A DNA stretch of 64,000 nt from Gymnopus androsaceus JB14 (GCA_009733575.1 ML769388.1:771993-835992); one strand, 5' to 3'. Numbered from the stretch's first letter, positions 32,438-43,895 are shown. Made by a program: numbers and translations. The notes: generated by a model from the letters alone, not told the origin.

Positions 32438-34290
32438 TTCGTACGATGAGGAGCTTAAGGAATTCTTATGGTTCTGCACTTGTAGCGGATCCTAAGAATA
32501 TCGGACGTCTACTTCAGAGCTGGTATTTATAAGCCAGGAATTTACAAAAGAAGGCAAAATTTACCAGAGAAATGTACCATCTGAATGGGGTAATATCACA
32601 ACCGGGATTGAGCGCGTTGATTACTGCAGATGACTACAAGTATTATTAGTCCTGAAAAATCGAACCCTTGAATGGAAGGAACTCATACAGATACTACGGG
32701 AGCATGGTTTGACAGATGAACAGTGAATCTTCGTATAGAAATACAAGTCCACTTACGCACTGGTGGGCTGGATTCCGCCGACGAGACATGTTCTGCAATG
32801 AAATATTGTTTCTGAGAATACTTACCGACTAAATTTCGAGGTCAATGTTGAAGGTGCAATCTTGATACACTTTCGAGAGTGAAAGAAGCTATGTTTAGGT
32901 CCATTAGCAGCAGCGCGCTTCACTCCCAATCATACCGTATCCAATATCCTGTTCGTTAATTGATCACTAGACGTATTGTGCGGCGCGGTAAGTACCTCCA
33001 AATATTTCGGAGTCCCTCAGTTAAACTCCAAGCACAAAGCACAATGCTAAAAATAATGGCCTCAGGCCCTCATTCATAGTAGTCCCATGGATCTCTTCTT
33101 TGTTACAATCTACGGCTGATCATCTCATTCGAAAGATGAATTTTGAACGGCCATTTTTCTGAACACCTTGGATTGTTGAGCCTCGACCTCGGTAACATCA
33201 GCAGTCAGATGGAAGAAAAGGTATTATAAGCTCACTACACCGGACGCCGTCTCATCTGGATCCCGAGGTGGTTGGAATTACCACAGTACTTACTGGAACC
33301 GGTTAGCTGACACAGATTTGTGCTAGCTGTTCTAGATCTGCCTGTTTAACGCCGCCGCTAGTTGCAAAGCATCATTCACTGGCAACAGCGTGAGTTGTAC
33401 ATTTACTATCACGAATCCCAATTCACCTATTTTTATGCGATGTTTTTTTCACCTGGTCTCGCTCATTCAATATTGACCTTTTGCTAGGTCCTATGAACCC
33501 GCGCTGGTACCTCAGATACCCCTGAGGCTCATGAAGTATCATGATCTCCAGTGAGTACTCATTGCCAATTTTAACATTATTTAAAACCATCTACGTACGA
33601 TTCATTCGATTTCATGACCAACCACAGCACAGAAGATCTGTACGCGCCGCCGAGTGAGTCTGGAGTGAGTCTGGATTGGCCGTTCATCTAAAAAAAACCG
33701 GCTTCAGATAGGTGGCCTGCATGGAATTGTAATGAGCTTTTACTTGCAGCCTCCCATCCCCCTACTGGACGGTCACCAAAAGGAACCGGTTTTCAGGATG
33801 AATGTGTTTCTAGGCACTCTTGTTTCTCTTCGTATTTGAACAAAGTACTGACTCAATTTTGATTGAGATGAGCACTTTCGGAATCAGGATGCACGATTCG
33901 TCGAGATTACGGAAATCGTAAGCGAGTTGCAACTCCCCGCTTGAATTGAGCTTACCGGAGAGCCGTGAATGGCACCTTCTTGCACACTGAAACCCACTAG
34001 ATGTTTGGGAGTTTATCGCCCAAACTCATCAAAGTTACACCAGCTATAATAAACCTACCTACCTTCCTTCCTCTACGAACGTGCTTTCGTCCCAGGGTTC
34101 AAGCGAACAAGTTTCGATGTGAGGCCGTTCAGAAACCTTTTGTATGTCAGGCCCCAGCGGCAGGATGCGAAAGGCAATAAAATTAGAAAGAAGGAATCCG
34201 AACATGTATTGAAAAAATCAAACTGTAGTGTAGTGTTTTATCGTCCGTAGGGAGGACAGATTGATAGCAAAAGCTCAGATCTCTACGTTC
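32438..34290. other. Long intergenic region, no gene recognised
   Basis: About 1.85 kb. It has no ORF over 60 codons on either strand and no clear repeat. The part near 32460-32560 should be the promoter of the secreted-protein gene. The rest may contain remnants I cannot identify. Confidence 0.4.
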
Positions 34291-35335
34291 CTAGTATCCA
34301 GCGGCCCCTGGTGCCATATCGCCCTCCCTCTTAAGCCTTAACAGCACCTCCTTGAACCTAGTGATATCGGTGGTGCCAGCACCAGTGCGAGCGATAGTCT
34401 TGGATTGAGAGTTTTCGAGTTCGACGAGGCTACAGATGCGCTCCCAGGTAGTACCGGCTGAGAGGGATTCTGTGAGCGACTGGACGTATTCTGCTTCGTT
34501 GTCCCTAATGTGTCGCTAGAATGAGTATCGAGGACGCGAAGAATATAGTAAAACTCACTTGTTCTCCCGGATGGTCTTCTCCTTCTTTGCGGCATACTCC
34601 TCGTAGAAATCGTCAATGGCTTTCTCAGCCTTTGCCATGTTCTCATTTCGGCGTTTCTGGGAAGCTTCGTCACGGGCAGCAATTTCTTCCGCTTGCTTGC
34701 GACGCCATTCCCTAGATGAGCGATAAATGGAGTTGGTTCATGGGATGAAGGATGCAGAAATCAAGTTGGCACGTACTTGATCACCTCGGGTTCTTCCTCT
34801 GGGATTTCTTGAACTATAGTTGGCGCTGAGAGGACTGCGGATTGCTGGGGATGGGAAGCAAATGCAGAGCCAAACGATGGCTGCGAGGTTTGTTGGAACA
34901 TTGACGGAGGTGCCTAGGAGAAATTTATTAGCGAATCCATAGAATGGTTTAAGGACTGGGAGCAGTGACTACAGGAGACTCTGGCTTGACTGCCATCACC
35001 AATCCCAAGACAGACTTACGGGTACGTCAATATCCGGAAATTCGCTCTCAAACTTGTCAATTTCATCGTCACCGGTAACCTTTACTGGAGGAGCTGCAGG
35101 TGTAGGTGCAGAGTCAAAGTCATCAAAGGAGAAACCAGAAGAGCTGGGTACTGGAGCAACGGGGGATGTAACGTTTGAAATGACGGGAATATCGTCTGTG
35201 CCGTCTAGCGAGATGTCAGGGAAAGCAGAGGCGGCGCGGTCAAAGTCAATTTCATCGTTGCCGGCTATAGAAGAGAATAAGCGGGTTTGAAAGCTGAAGA
35301 ATAAAAAGAGCCATACAAGATAGAAAATCGGACAT
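34291..35335 (-). CDS. CLC1: Clathrin light chain
   Basis: It binds the clathrin heavy chain hub and regulates coat assembly in endocytosis and Golgi traffic. The start ATG at 35335 gives MSDFLS, then an intron, then GNDEIDFDRAASAFPDISLD. The acidic N-terminal half has FSFDDFDSAPTPAAPPVKVT and DDEIDKFESEFPDIDVP, and the central region PEEEPEVI-REWRRKQAEEI opens the long helix. The helix continues AARDEASQKRRNENMAKAEK, AIDDFYEEYAAKKEKTIREN, DNEAEYVQSLTESLSAGTTW and ERICSLVELENSQSKT, and the end is TDITRFKEVLLRLKREGDMA with a PGAAGY tail. EWRRKQ, the helix, TWERICSLVE and the D-R/T-F-KE-LL-LKR terminus are standard family marks. Four introns are visible. Confidence 0.92.
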
Positions 35336-35495
35336 GCTGGACGCGAATGAACTGAAGAACTGTTGTTGCGCTGGATGAGTTTTCCACGTGGCTGTGAAGC
35401 GCCCATCTGTAACTTTAAGCGCTTGCCAACTGCTCTCCGACGGAATACGCCCAGTTTATTTCAGAATCACGACAATACTCTCGATCCATACAACC

Positions 35496-36065
35496 ATGTC
35501 CAACGAACAACGCAGCATATTCCATCTCAGCTGCCACAATATGCACTCCGCTCGACCTGATACTTTGCATTCTACTAAAGCAGAGAAAGAGAATGCAAAA
35601 AGCCTCAGCGCAGATACTACTACGCGCCGTACGCGTAAACCACGCAAAGGAATCGATCTTATTCCGCCGATTCCTCACTACCTGCGACCATACTCGCTTG
35701 CGCGCTGCGAGAAATCCTTGCAGCTACAGAATCTCAAGTTCCTGCTAAGCGATCTTTTGACCCAGATCACTATCGTTTGTTTTTGGATAGATCACCACTA
35801 CTTTCCTCGCTGCTGCGCCGACCGTTGCACCCAATTCGAACATCCGCCTTCCTTTAGTATTGATGCCGGTAGCGCTCTGCGAGCCCTGCTCGCGTCTCCG
35901 TATGCACCAGAATAATCGTCCTCGACACTTTCCGACGCTTCTCCTTCCCTTTATTCCGCTGACAAAAAGGCTCTGGTTCCAGACGCACTCTCCTATTTGA
36001 ACACTGTGGATTGGACATGCTTCCAAGCAGGGTTTAAAGGCAGACATGAATCGATAGAGGGCTAA
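35496..36065 (+). pseudogene. Unrecognised protein-coding gene with three apparent lesions
   Basis: ATG 35496 starts MSNEQRSIFHLSCHNMHSAR and the frame is open through RKPRKGIDLIPPIPHYLRPY. A GCGCGC run at about 35699 then appears to carry two extra bases: the next frame reads on as LREILAATESQVPAKR, FDPDHYRLFLDRSPLLSS and LLRRPLHPIRTSAFL. An extra T at about 35847 returns to the first frame as SIDAGSALRALLASPYAPE. A TAA at 35913 then interrupts, yet the same frame continues as SSSTLSDASPSLYSADKKAL, VPDALSYLNTVDWTCFQAGF and KGRHESIEG to a TAA at 36063. The segments are protein-like throughout and the two indels sum to three bases, so I read this as one recently inactivated gene. I do not recognise the family. 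The alternative is a short real ORF of 139 codons. Confidence 0.5.
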
Positions 36066-36235
36066 CATGGACGCGAGTTGGTTGCTCAGAGTATCTTCAA
36101 AGTTTTATCACGTACCGATTCCAAATTTGCTACTTTACACAGGATATGCCTCTTCAAAGGATGGGAATTGCATCGAAACAGTATACAGTACAACACTATA
36201 CGATCCTCTACTCATAAACAAGATACAGGTAGATT

Positions 36236-37237
36236 TTATACACTCATCTTCATCGTAATCGATGGATGCGGATTATACCCTTCTACCACAAAATCATCGT
36301 ACACGAAATCCTCGATATCGTTAATCTCATCCCTGGCCCATTTCAACTTTGGAAACGCCTTGGGCTCGCGCTCGAGCTGAACCTTGAGAGCATCAACATG
36401 ATCGCGGTAGACATGTGCATCTCCAAGTTGGATGATGAGCTCGTGAGCCTCAGTTCCAGTGACTCGTGCAATCATGTGTGTGAGGAGGGCATAGGACGCG
36501 ATGTTGAACGGAATACCGAGACCAAGGTCAGCAGACCGTTGATACATCAAGCAAGAGAGTCTGGGTTTCTGGGTGCTGTCAGGAGGAGGTAGATGAACGT
36601 AGAATTGGCAGAGGAGATGGCATGGAGGAAGTGCCATGAGCGGGATATCTGCAAAACGGCCAATTGTGAGTATGTAGAAAGAGAAAAATGCGATGCGACG
36701 CGAACCTTTAGGATTCCACGCGCTCATAATGATTCTCCTATCAGTTGGATTTTCTTTGATCTTGTGTATACACTCTCGCAGCTGATCGACACCCTGTCCG
36801 GTATAATCACCATCGCAGTCTTTGTACTCTGCGCCGAAATGTCTCCATTGGAATCCATACACGGGCCCTAAATCTCCTTCTCGTCTATGTCCCAGTCCAC
36901 GGCCTTCTAAAAAGGCCTTGGAGCCATTCCCATCCCATATTTTCACTCCCTTTTGTGAGAGAACGGTGGAATCGGTGCAGCCATGAACGAACCAGAGCAG
37001 CTCTTCGACGATGCCTCGTAAAAACGTGCGCTTGGTAGTGAGAAGAGGTAGGGTCGAGTCTGCGAGTGAGAAGCGAAGATTCTCGGGGGCAAAGAGAGCT
37101 ATGGTGCCAGTTCCTGTACGGTCTGGGCGTATGTCACCGGTGTCGAGGACGCGTCGGATGAGGTTTAGATATTGGAGCTCATCGTGAGCGCGTTTATCGG
37201 TGATTTTTGGGCTGTTGGCTGCTGGTTCGTGTTGCAT
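36236..37237 (-). CDS. CDC21: Thymidylate synthase
   Basis: It makes dTMP from dUMP with methylene-tetrahydrofolate as methyl donor and reductant. ATG 37237 starts MQHEPAANSPKITDKRAHDE. Conserved blocks in order are QYLNLIRRVLDTGDIRPDRT, GTGTIALFAPENLRF, PLLTTKRTFLRGIVEELLWF, GPVYGFQWRHFGAEYKDC, PTDRRIIMSAWNPKD, the catalytic Cys in MALPPCHLLCQFYV, QRSADLGLGIPFNIASYALL, and the C-terminal HPSITMKMSV. One intron, 36649-36705 (57 bp, a multiple of three, no stop), lies between AWNPK and DIPLMALPPCH; unspliced transcripts would stay in frame and add 19 residues. All substrate-binding arginines and the nucleophile are present. It is divergent from mago with a 69-bp spacer. Confidence 0.96.
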   Translation of the reverse strand: MQHEPAANSPKITDKRAHDELQYLNLIRRVLDTGDIRPDRTGTGTIALFAPENLRFSLADSTLPLLTTKRTFLRGIVEELLWFVHGCTDSTVLSQKGVKIWDGNGSKAFLEGRGLGHRREGDLGPVYGFQWRHFGAEYKDCDGDYTGQGVDQLRECIHKIKENPTDRRIIMSAWNPKGSRRIAFFSFYILTIGRFADIPLMALPPCHLLCQFYVHLPPPDSTQKPRLSCLMYQRSADLGLGIPFNIASYALLTHMIARVTGTEAHELIIQLGDAHVYRDHVDALKVQLEREPKAFPKLKWARDEINDIEDFVYDDFVVEGYNPHPSITMKMSV

Positions 37238-37306
37238 GATGATTGTTGAGTGACTAGTCGCGTGTGAGAAGTGACAGGCGTGACAGTTTGTTTTCACTCG
37301 ACCATC
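37238..37306. promoter_or_regulatory. 69-bp divergent spacer shared by thymidylate synthase and mago
   Basis: The start codons at 37237 (reverse) and 37307 (forward) leave only 69 bp. Both genes have housekeeping roles; the region has no TATA box and is presumably a compact bidirectional promoter. Confidence 0.5.
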
Positions 37307-38076
37307 ATGAGTTCGCAAGACAACGATCCTTTCTACCTTCGGTGAGTTTGCATATTGTGATAATGTTCTTTGGCTAACGCATCCTCGTTAGGTACTAGTA
37401 CGTGGTCTTTTACATGCGCCCGACTTTGCAGCTAATGGTTCGTCAGCACTGGACACTCGGGGAAGCATGGCCACGAGTTTTTGGAATTCGAGTACTCGCA
37501 TGGTCGTTTGCGATATGCCAACAACTCAAACTACAGAAACGACAGCTTGATCCGAAAAGAGAGTATGTTGCTGTTCGTCGAGTGCTTGGGTCAATTGCGG
37601 CTAAAGTAAAAACTTTTTTCTAGTGTGGATCAGTCCTCTTGTAGTCAAGGAACTCAAGAGGATCATTGAAGCCAGTGAAATCACCAAGTAAGTGTATCTC
37701 TCCTTTTTCTTCGGGTTGTACTGATCGAATGTCTTCAGGGAAGATGACACAAACTGGCCCAAGAAAAATATTGTCGGAAAGCAGGAACTCGAAATTCGGA
37801 TTGGAAATGATCATATTGCGTTTGAGGTGTGTTGCTTTTCGTTGGTTGTATATTCTCCCGTATTAACGCAGGGGATATATAGACGGCCAAAATTGGCTCC
37901 CTCGTTGACATCCAGGACAGCGAGGATCCTGAGGGTCTGCGGGTGTTTTATTATCTCATCCAGGATTTGAGGGTACGCTGCCGCTCGTTTCTCCTTTCGG
38001 TCAATCTAATTGTTCCCATTTCCAGTGTTTGGTCTTTTCCTTGATCTCCCTCCATTTCAAGATCAAACCCATCTAA
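37307..38076 (+). CDS. MAGO: Mago nashi, exon junction complex core protein
   Basis: Mago dimerises with Y14 and locks eIF4A3 on spliced mRNA. ATG 37307 gives [12 protein letters not shown]. Exon 1 (37307-37341) is followed by a 6-nt micro-exon GTACTA (37392-37397), then exon 3 from 37447. Joined they read [19 protein letters not shown], matching the invariant family start. The rest is [100 protein letters not shown] and [12 protein letters not shown], ending in TAA 38074-38076. Seven exons for about 145 codons is intron-rich even for this genome. The family is among the most conserved in eukaryotes, so the frame is secure. Confidence 0.96.
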
Positions 38077-38500
38077 ACAATCATGCTGCTACTGCGAAGG
38101 AAGTACGACCCTTGGGTGGATATTGATCGAAAAACAAGATGCGCTGGCTTCATAGGATCTTTCGAGCTGTCAAGAAAACGCGCGCGGAGCAAAGTCTTGT
38201 GAGTGCTAGTGGATCTTTTAAAAGTTATTATGCTCATTGACTGTAGGCGGATATATCTACGAGTTACATATGTATTTTACCACACTTAGTATGAAATGCT
38301 GTTACTCTTTTGAGGTGTATTAGCTTGGATCGGCGACGGTTGAGCCCGTTTCCACGTAGCGTGTGTCTAAGAGTCGAAATTTAGTTAGCTGCGCACTTTG
38401 AGCTTCGTCCCGGGCTGGCGGGACGGAAAAGCGGTACGGAAAACTCCTTTTGGATTGGGTTGTTTCAGCGATTTTCGGCTTGCCAAAAACAGTGACATCG
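38077..38500. other. Intergenic region between mago and the PIP5-kinase gene
   Basis: About 424 bp of mago 3' flank and the promoter/5' leader of the kinase. An open frame runs upstream of ATG 38501 to about 38450 without an ATG, so a 5' exon could exist but is not supported. Confidence 0.45.
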
Positions 38501-41299
38501 ATGGTGACCGTAGCAGCGCCGACACCGACAATGTCGACCACCACGACGATAAAATCGTCCTATAATTCCAGCCCAATACCAATATCCGCCGGCAGGTCTT
38601 CTTCGCTTCGCACACATTCCCATTCAAATTCGCCTTCACCTTCACCCGGCTTTGAATCCAACCTCCAACGGCATAGTATGCTGTCCAATGTATCTTCTTC
38701 AGCGGCATCTTCAGCAATTTCCTTTCGAACTGCGCCTCTGCAAAATTCGACCACAGCATCGGCTGTACATTCAAGGGCTTCATCTCGACGCCGAGAAAGC
38801 GCCGAGTCCCTAGATACCCTACAGCTCGACGACGACCGCCGTGAAGAAAGACCAGTAAATCCCATGCATATCCTCAGCACATCCTCTGCTTTTCCTCATC
38901 AGGAAGTTCATGTGGTCAAAGTAACCTCGGATACAGTGCATCTAGAGTCTGGACCGATGCGCGACTCCCTTGCACAGCGAGTTGCGTCCAAAATGCATGG
39001 ACTGCCTTGCATTGAAACTGTGTCGCACAGGGAGCAGGATACAAGGGGCCCACCGCCGCCTTCACCTCCAGCTAGCGATGAAGTCGATGACGAGCAGTCT
39101 AGGCTTGAGCGAGATAGGACAATGTCAAACACGACAATTGGACCAAATATCCGTACTTCCACAGATACAAAGGCGTCTGTGCCGCCAGTAGCCTCTTCAT
39201 CCAAGCCCAGCGTACCTCAGAGCGAATATCTCCAACCTCCTCCAATATCTTCTCACAACTTGCATCGTCCTGCCCGCCGGAATACAACAGGCTCCGTTGC
39301 TGTTGCCACCACTCTTCCCTCGCGCTCTGCACGCACTTCTCTTACCTCCCAGCACCCACATTCGCACTCTTTCTCTTCCTACGCATACGACGACAACGTG
39401 ATACAACCCTCCGATGACGTCGAGGACGATATACAGGCTCATGCTGAAAAGATACGGAGGGAGAGACAGGAGAAGCGGGCGAAACAAGCAGAAGCAGAAG
39501 CAGCGCTGACCAGGGAGGCGACTAGAGTTGGATTAAGGAGGGAAGCAACACAACGCAAGGCAGAGGAATTCCCTCTTGTAGGCAATCTAATTGGGGAGGA
39601 CCATGTCAACTATGTCTTGATGTACAACATGTTGACTGGTATTCGTATCGGCGTTGGTATTTTTCTTTTATCCTCATGCTTGAGCTCATTTTTCTCCAGG
39701 TGTCGCGATGTCAAGCAAAGATTAAGCGTCCATTGACAGACGAAGATTTCACTGCAAAGCACAAGTTTAGCTTTGATATGTATGTGCTCGTTGTTGGTCA
39801 TATATCTACCACTAACATCCCTTTAGTATTGGCAACGAACTAACACCATCGGCAAAGTATGATTTTAAATTTAAAGATTATGCACCCTGGGTCTTCCGTT
39901 CTCTACGAGAAGACTATTTCCATCTCGACCCTGCCGACTACCTACTATCTCTTACTTCAAAATACATCCTGTCTGAACTTGGCAGTCCAGGGAAAAGTGG
40001 TAGCTTCTTCTACTTTTCGAGAGACTACAGGTTTATCATCAAAACGATCCATCATAGAGAACACAAGTTTTTGTTACGTGTCCTTAAAGAGTGAGCTTCC
40101 CTCCCTACTCTATTTCTCGCCTTGCTGACGACTGCATAGTTACTACAACCATGTATCCACCAACCCGCACACCCTCATCTCCCGATTTTATGGTCTTCAT
40201 CGTGTCAAACTTCCTCGCGGCCGCAAGATTCACTTTGTCATCATGAATAATCTCTTCCCGCCTCACAAGGACGTTCACGAGACGTACGATCTGAAAGGGA
40301 GTACGGTGGGACGGCTTTGGCGAGACAGGGCTCCGGACGCTGACGCGCAGACCGAGACCACGAATTCAGAGAAGGAAAGGAGGAAGGAAAAGAAGAGATC
40401 GAATCCTGTGCTGAAGGATTTGAACTGGATAAACACGGATCATAGACTGGAGCTGGGGCCAGAGAAGAGAGCCTTGTTGACCGAACAGCTAAGAGTGCGT
40501 TTCGCTAAATACATTCGATCGTTTACTCAATAACTCTTTGCAGAGGGATAAAGAATTCCTCAAGGCAATATCGGTAATGGACTACTCTCTGCTGGTTGGG
40601 ATCCACAACATGCAACGCGGAAACCGGGACAATGTCCGTCGACGAACCCTCAAAGTTTTCGAGCCCGCCATCCCCAAGGAATTAGCGCGGAGCGTTTCAG
40701 CTGTTGGCACGCATAGTGGTTATGGTGGAATCGGAGGAAGTACAGGAGCTCTGGGAATGAGCAAAAGCATGTCAACGCATCACAGCCATACTGTTGGCAA
40801 AGGCGAGTACACGTCTACACCCGAAGCTATTGCGATGCGTCGTGCGATGCGCTCGTCAGATCCCAAAGCACTTTCCCTCCCTTCAAACTCGGCTATCCTT
40901 CCCGACACATTAAACCCTCCAAGCCATGGTCCTGGTTCTCCTACGGATGTCGGTGGAGCTAGAGGTGCAGATAACCGACTAAATTTCATATTCTATCAGG
41001 ACGAGGGAGGTTTGAGAGCCACGGATGAGGAGAATAGAGAACTGGCCACCATATATTATCTGGGCGTCATTGATATCCTGACGCCATGGGGAACAGGGAA
41101 GAGGATCGAGAACTTTTGGAAGGGTTTGAGCGCAGACCGAGTGAGTGGTATCTGTTCGCTTTGAAGTACATTGCCTGATATTTGAACGTTTTAGCACAAG
41201 ATCTCTCCTGTCCCACCCAGCGAGTACGCCGAGCGGTTCTTCAAATTTATGAAGGCTATCATGAAAGGTGGCGAAGGTAACCCAGAGGAATTCGTATGA
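38501..41299 (+). CDS. MSS4: Phosphatidylinositol-4-phosphate 5-kinase (Mss4 type)
   Basis: It makes PI(4,5)P2 at the plasma membrane, which controls actin and endocytosis. ATG 38501 opens a long Ser/Thr/Pro-rich N-terminal region of about 330 residues. A coiled basic stretch follows ([20 protein letters not shown]). The catalytic domain begins [20 protein letters not shown] and continues [85 protein letters not shown], the catalytic-loop block [12 protein letters not shown], and [20 protein letters not shown]. The activation segment and C-terminus follow: [20 protein letters not shown], then GNPEEFV and TGA 41297-41299. An approximately 110-residue Gly/Ser-rich insert ([17 protein letters not shown]) sits inside the C-lobe, as in other fungal Mss4 proteins. 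About six introns are present. Confidence 0.94.
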
Positions 41300-42691
41300 T
41301 AATCTTCGCTGGCTACCATTTCTCTTTTTGCTGTATCGAGTCAAAGCATTTGGACATTCCTTACAACAACTCCATTCTTTTTATTGTTCTACCCCCGTAT
41401 TTTTTTTTTCGTATTTATTCAATAACTAATCTCCCTGCACTCACCACATTCATCGTCATTCCTTCTCCCACTACATCCTGGTTACGGACACTGTTTAGCT
41501 AATCGCTCGCACCCACTCTCGCTGTATCGAATTATATTCGCTTTTCGCTTTCTCTCCGCATTCCTTGTACTCGCGTTCTCCCGATTTTTATGGGTTCCCG
41601 CTCCACGTTCTCTACTTTTGGGGCTCTCCCCTTCAACCTCTATCCAAGCGTTCTCCCGATTTTTGAATGGGTTCCCGCTACACACTCCTTTTCTTTGCGA
41701 ACATTATCGGATCTATCTTCCTATATTTTACCTAGTTTTTGGGTCTGCGTGCTTTACGGCTCAGTGCTTTCCTCTCCTGGTGTTTGGACTTTTTTTTTAT
41801 ATCTGTGTGGTTGCGTGGGTTATCTCGATCGGTTTTTTATTGCATGGTTATCGGTACCTCGTCATCCTGTTACATTATGCGTATAGATAGATTATCATCA
41901 TATTTGTCTTAAACAGATCCATATTTCAGTGAAGGATAGGTACTTCCCCTAGGTCCTTGGGCAAGTAGCTATACAAGTTCTTTTAAAGTGTTATGATTGG
42001 GGGGCAGGTGGCAAGCATGAACCTTCAAAGAACCAACAAGTCCAGAGTAATTGCTTGCCCTCTTCACAACTAAACTCTCAAGTCTATTTCAATCTCCAAG
42101 TAGCTCAATCTTTGTAGTACCAGTCTATGTGTTATCTTGCATACTTACTCCATGGTAGCTTTGCTTAGGATCTCACTCATTCTTCAATTCATCTCACATC
42201 AGCAAAACCTGGATGATCATTATAGCAGCTATAGCAACTTATAGCAGATCATAGCAGCCATAGAACTATGAGCTGCTATGGGTTCCTACACTACCAACCC
42301 AGGTTTGACTTGGTTATGAAGTATTCTACTGAGGAAGGAGTAAAATCTCCAATTGAGATGTACTCAAGCTTGCAAGAAGCTTGAGCACCACTGAGCTTCA
42401 GAAGGCAGCCACTTAATAATATCTGTGAGAGATAATTTTGGTAAGTCACCTTAGGCTCCATGAATGGCTCTTAAAAACCTGCTATGAACCTTCATATAAG
42501 TTTCATGGCCTAAGCCCTCTTTGGATACTTTCAAAGATGTAAAGATGCTGCAAATCAAAAATCCTTGAGTTGGAAATGCCCTTAACTTCATTGATAGAGA
42601 TGGGCACAAATATATGCACAAATATTTGTTTGTTTGGTGAATAGCCACTGAGATTCTGGTCAGAATGAGTAAAAATAGTATGCAAATTGGT
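41300..42691. other. Boundary between the gene-dense and transposon-rich compartments
   Basis: The first 600 bp are pyrimidine-rich 3' flank of the kinase gene. They include a short duplicated motif (GCGTTCTCCCGATTTTT then GGGTTCCCGCT) at about 41572-41614 and 41650-41685. From about 41900 base composition shifts to AT-rich sequence with small repeats and no coding potential; no gene occurs from here to the right edge. Confidence 0.5.
42205..42307. mobile_element. Hairpin MITE-like element bounded by AAACCTGG / CCAGGTTT
   Basis: Inverted 8-mers at 42205-42212 and 42300-42307 flank a strong internal palindrome (42251-42281: CATAGCAGC, CATAG, then CTATG, GCTGCTATG). It starts after CAGCAAAACCTGG, a motif shared with a second hairpin at 43412-43514, so both may be miniature copies of one family. 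Target duplications were not established. Confidence 0.45.
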
Positions 42692-42897
42692 GGAGAGATA
42701 GTTGAGCTACATCCTGATCAAATTTTTATTATACTTGAATTATTTCCCCACGCTCCAGTGACCAAAATATGCTCAAAAACCACGAATATATTCGTTTTGT
42801 GCATTTTTAGTATTCATGGAGCTTCTTTGGTGGCTGGAGCATGGGGAAATGATCCAAATGTGATAGAAATTTGACAGGGATGCAGCTTAACTACTCC
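42692..42897. mobile_element. Foldback (palindromic) element, about 206 bp
   Basis: The left arm GGAGAGATAGTTGAGCTACA and the right end, read in reverse complement as GGAGTAGTTAAGCTGCATCC, are diverged inverted copies. The pairing continues through TTTCCCCA(C/T)GCTCCAG and CCAAA to a centre at CACGAATATATTCGT (about 42781-42795). It has no coding capacity. The arms differ by many substitutions, so the insertion is old. Confidence 0.6.
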
Positions 42898-43895
42898 TTC
42901 ATTAATTCAGCATACTGTGGTACTCATTCTGTGCAGAATTCCCATGGCTATTCATTGAACATTGCCCAGCACTCAACCAGCACTCAGGTATTCATGAATA
43001 TATTTGTAGCCCATTGTTATCAGTAAAAGTATAAGCTCAGTTGGGCACATAGTTGTGGTTCAACTCTATTGTACCGTACCTGTTATGTAAAAGTATAAGC
43101 TAGAAGTATTGTGAGTAACGGGTACGGTAATGGGTAAAAGTAAAGCTCACCTCAGTTGGGCATGTAGTCATGGTTCAACTGAGGGAGTTGGGAGTTGCTA
43201 TGCTAGGTATATAAGTCAATCATAAGATTGGTGTATGTAAGTGGAAACGTAGCAGCCAGGTAAATAAGTAAATAAGTAATGTTCCATAATAAGAAATGTC
43301 AAAGCATACTGTACTGGGCGGAGTATCATCCAACACCCATCTCTAAACTTCAACATGTGAAGTTCAAGTTTGTATGGATTTTTATTTCTTGTCTCTCAGT
43401 TTTTTCCATTTCATCAGCAAAACCTGGGTGTTTGCTACAGAGATCACAGAAGTCCACAGGAGCCCACAGCACTTCACAGTTCTGTGAGGTGCTGTGGGTT
43501 AACTATAAACCTGGTATAATTGATCCAATATCTGTTGGTGTATGAAGGCATACAATCTGGCATAATGATTATACCATTATGCCAATTATACCATCTATAG
43601 ATCAGCGCAAATGCTGATGTAGTACTGACAAGATTGAAGATTCCTTTAGCTGAAGCTAAATTCTACAGTAGAGCAAATTTAGAGCCTGTTGGGATTGAGT
43701 TTTATGATGCATGGTGTGTTTAACATTGATATTGGCTCAATCTTGCTCTAAAATCTCAGGTTTCTCTGCAACTATTGCTTAGCAAAATTTTGAGGACAAT
43801 CTCTCATCTTGTTCCACTGTTGAGAATGAGATGGCTCTCAGTTTAATTGCCTGGTCACCCTTTTTAACCACCTTTCTCTCCTCTGAACATTCACA
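42898..43895. other. AT-rich non-coding stretch with repeats
   Basis: It contains a duplicated CTCAGTTGGGCA(C/T)(A/G)TAGT block followed by GGTTCAACT at about 43036 and 43152. It also contains the second hairpin, CCCACAGCAC...GTGCTGTGGG at 43463-43498, near two AAACCTGG motifs (43420-43427, 43507-43514). There is no gene. Confidence 0.5.

Noticed and set aside
41590..41890. Two overlapping ORFs of about 90-98 codons rich in Phe/Leu
   Set aside because: They arise from the pyrimidine-rich 3' flank of the PIP5-kinase gene; hydrophobicity reflects T-rich codons only.
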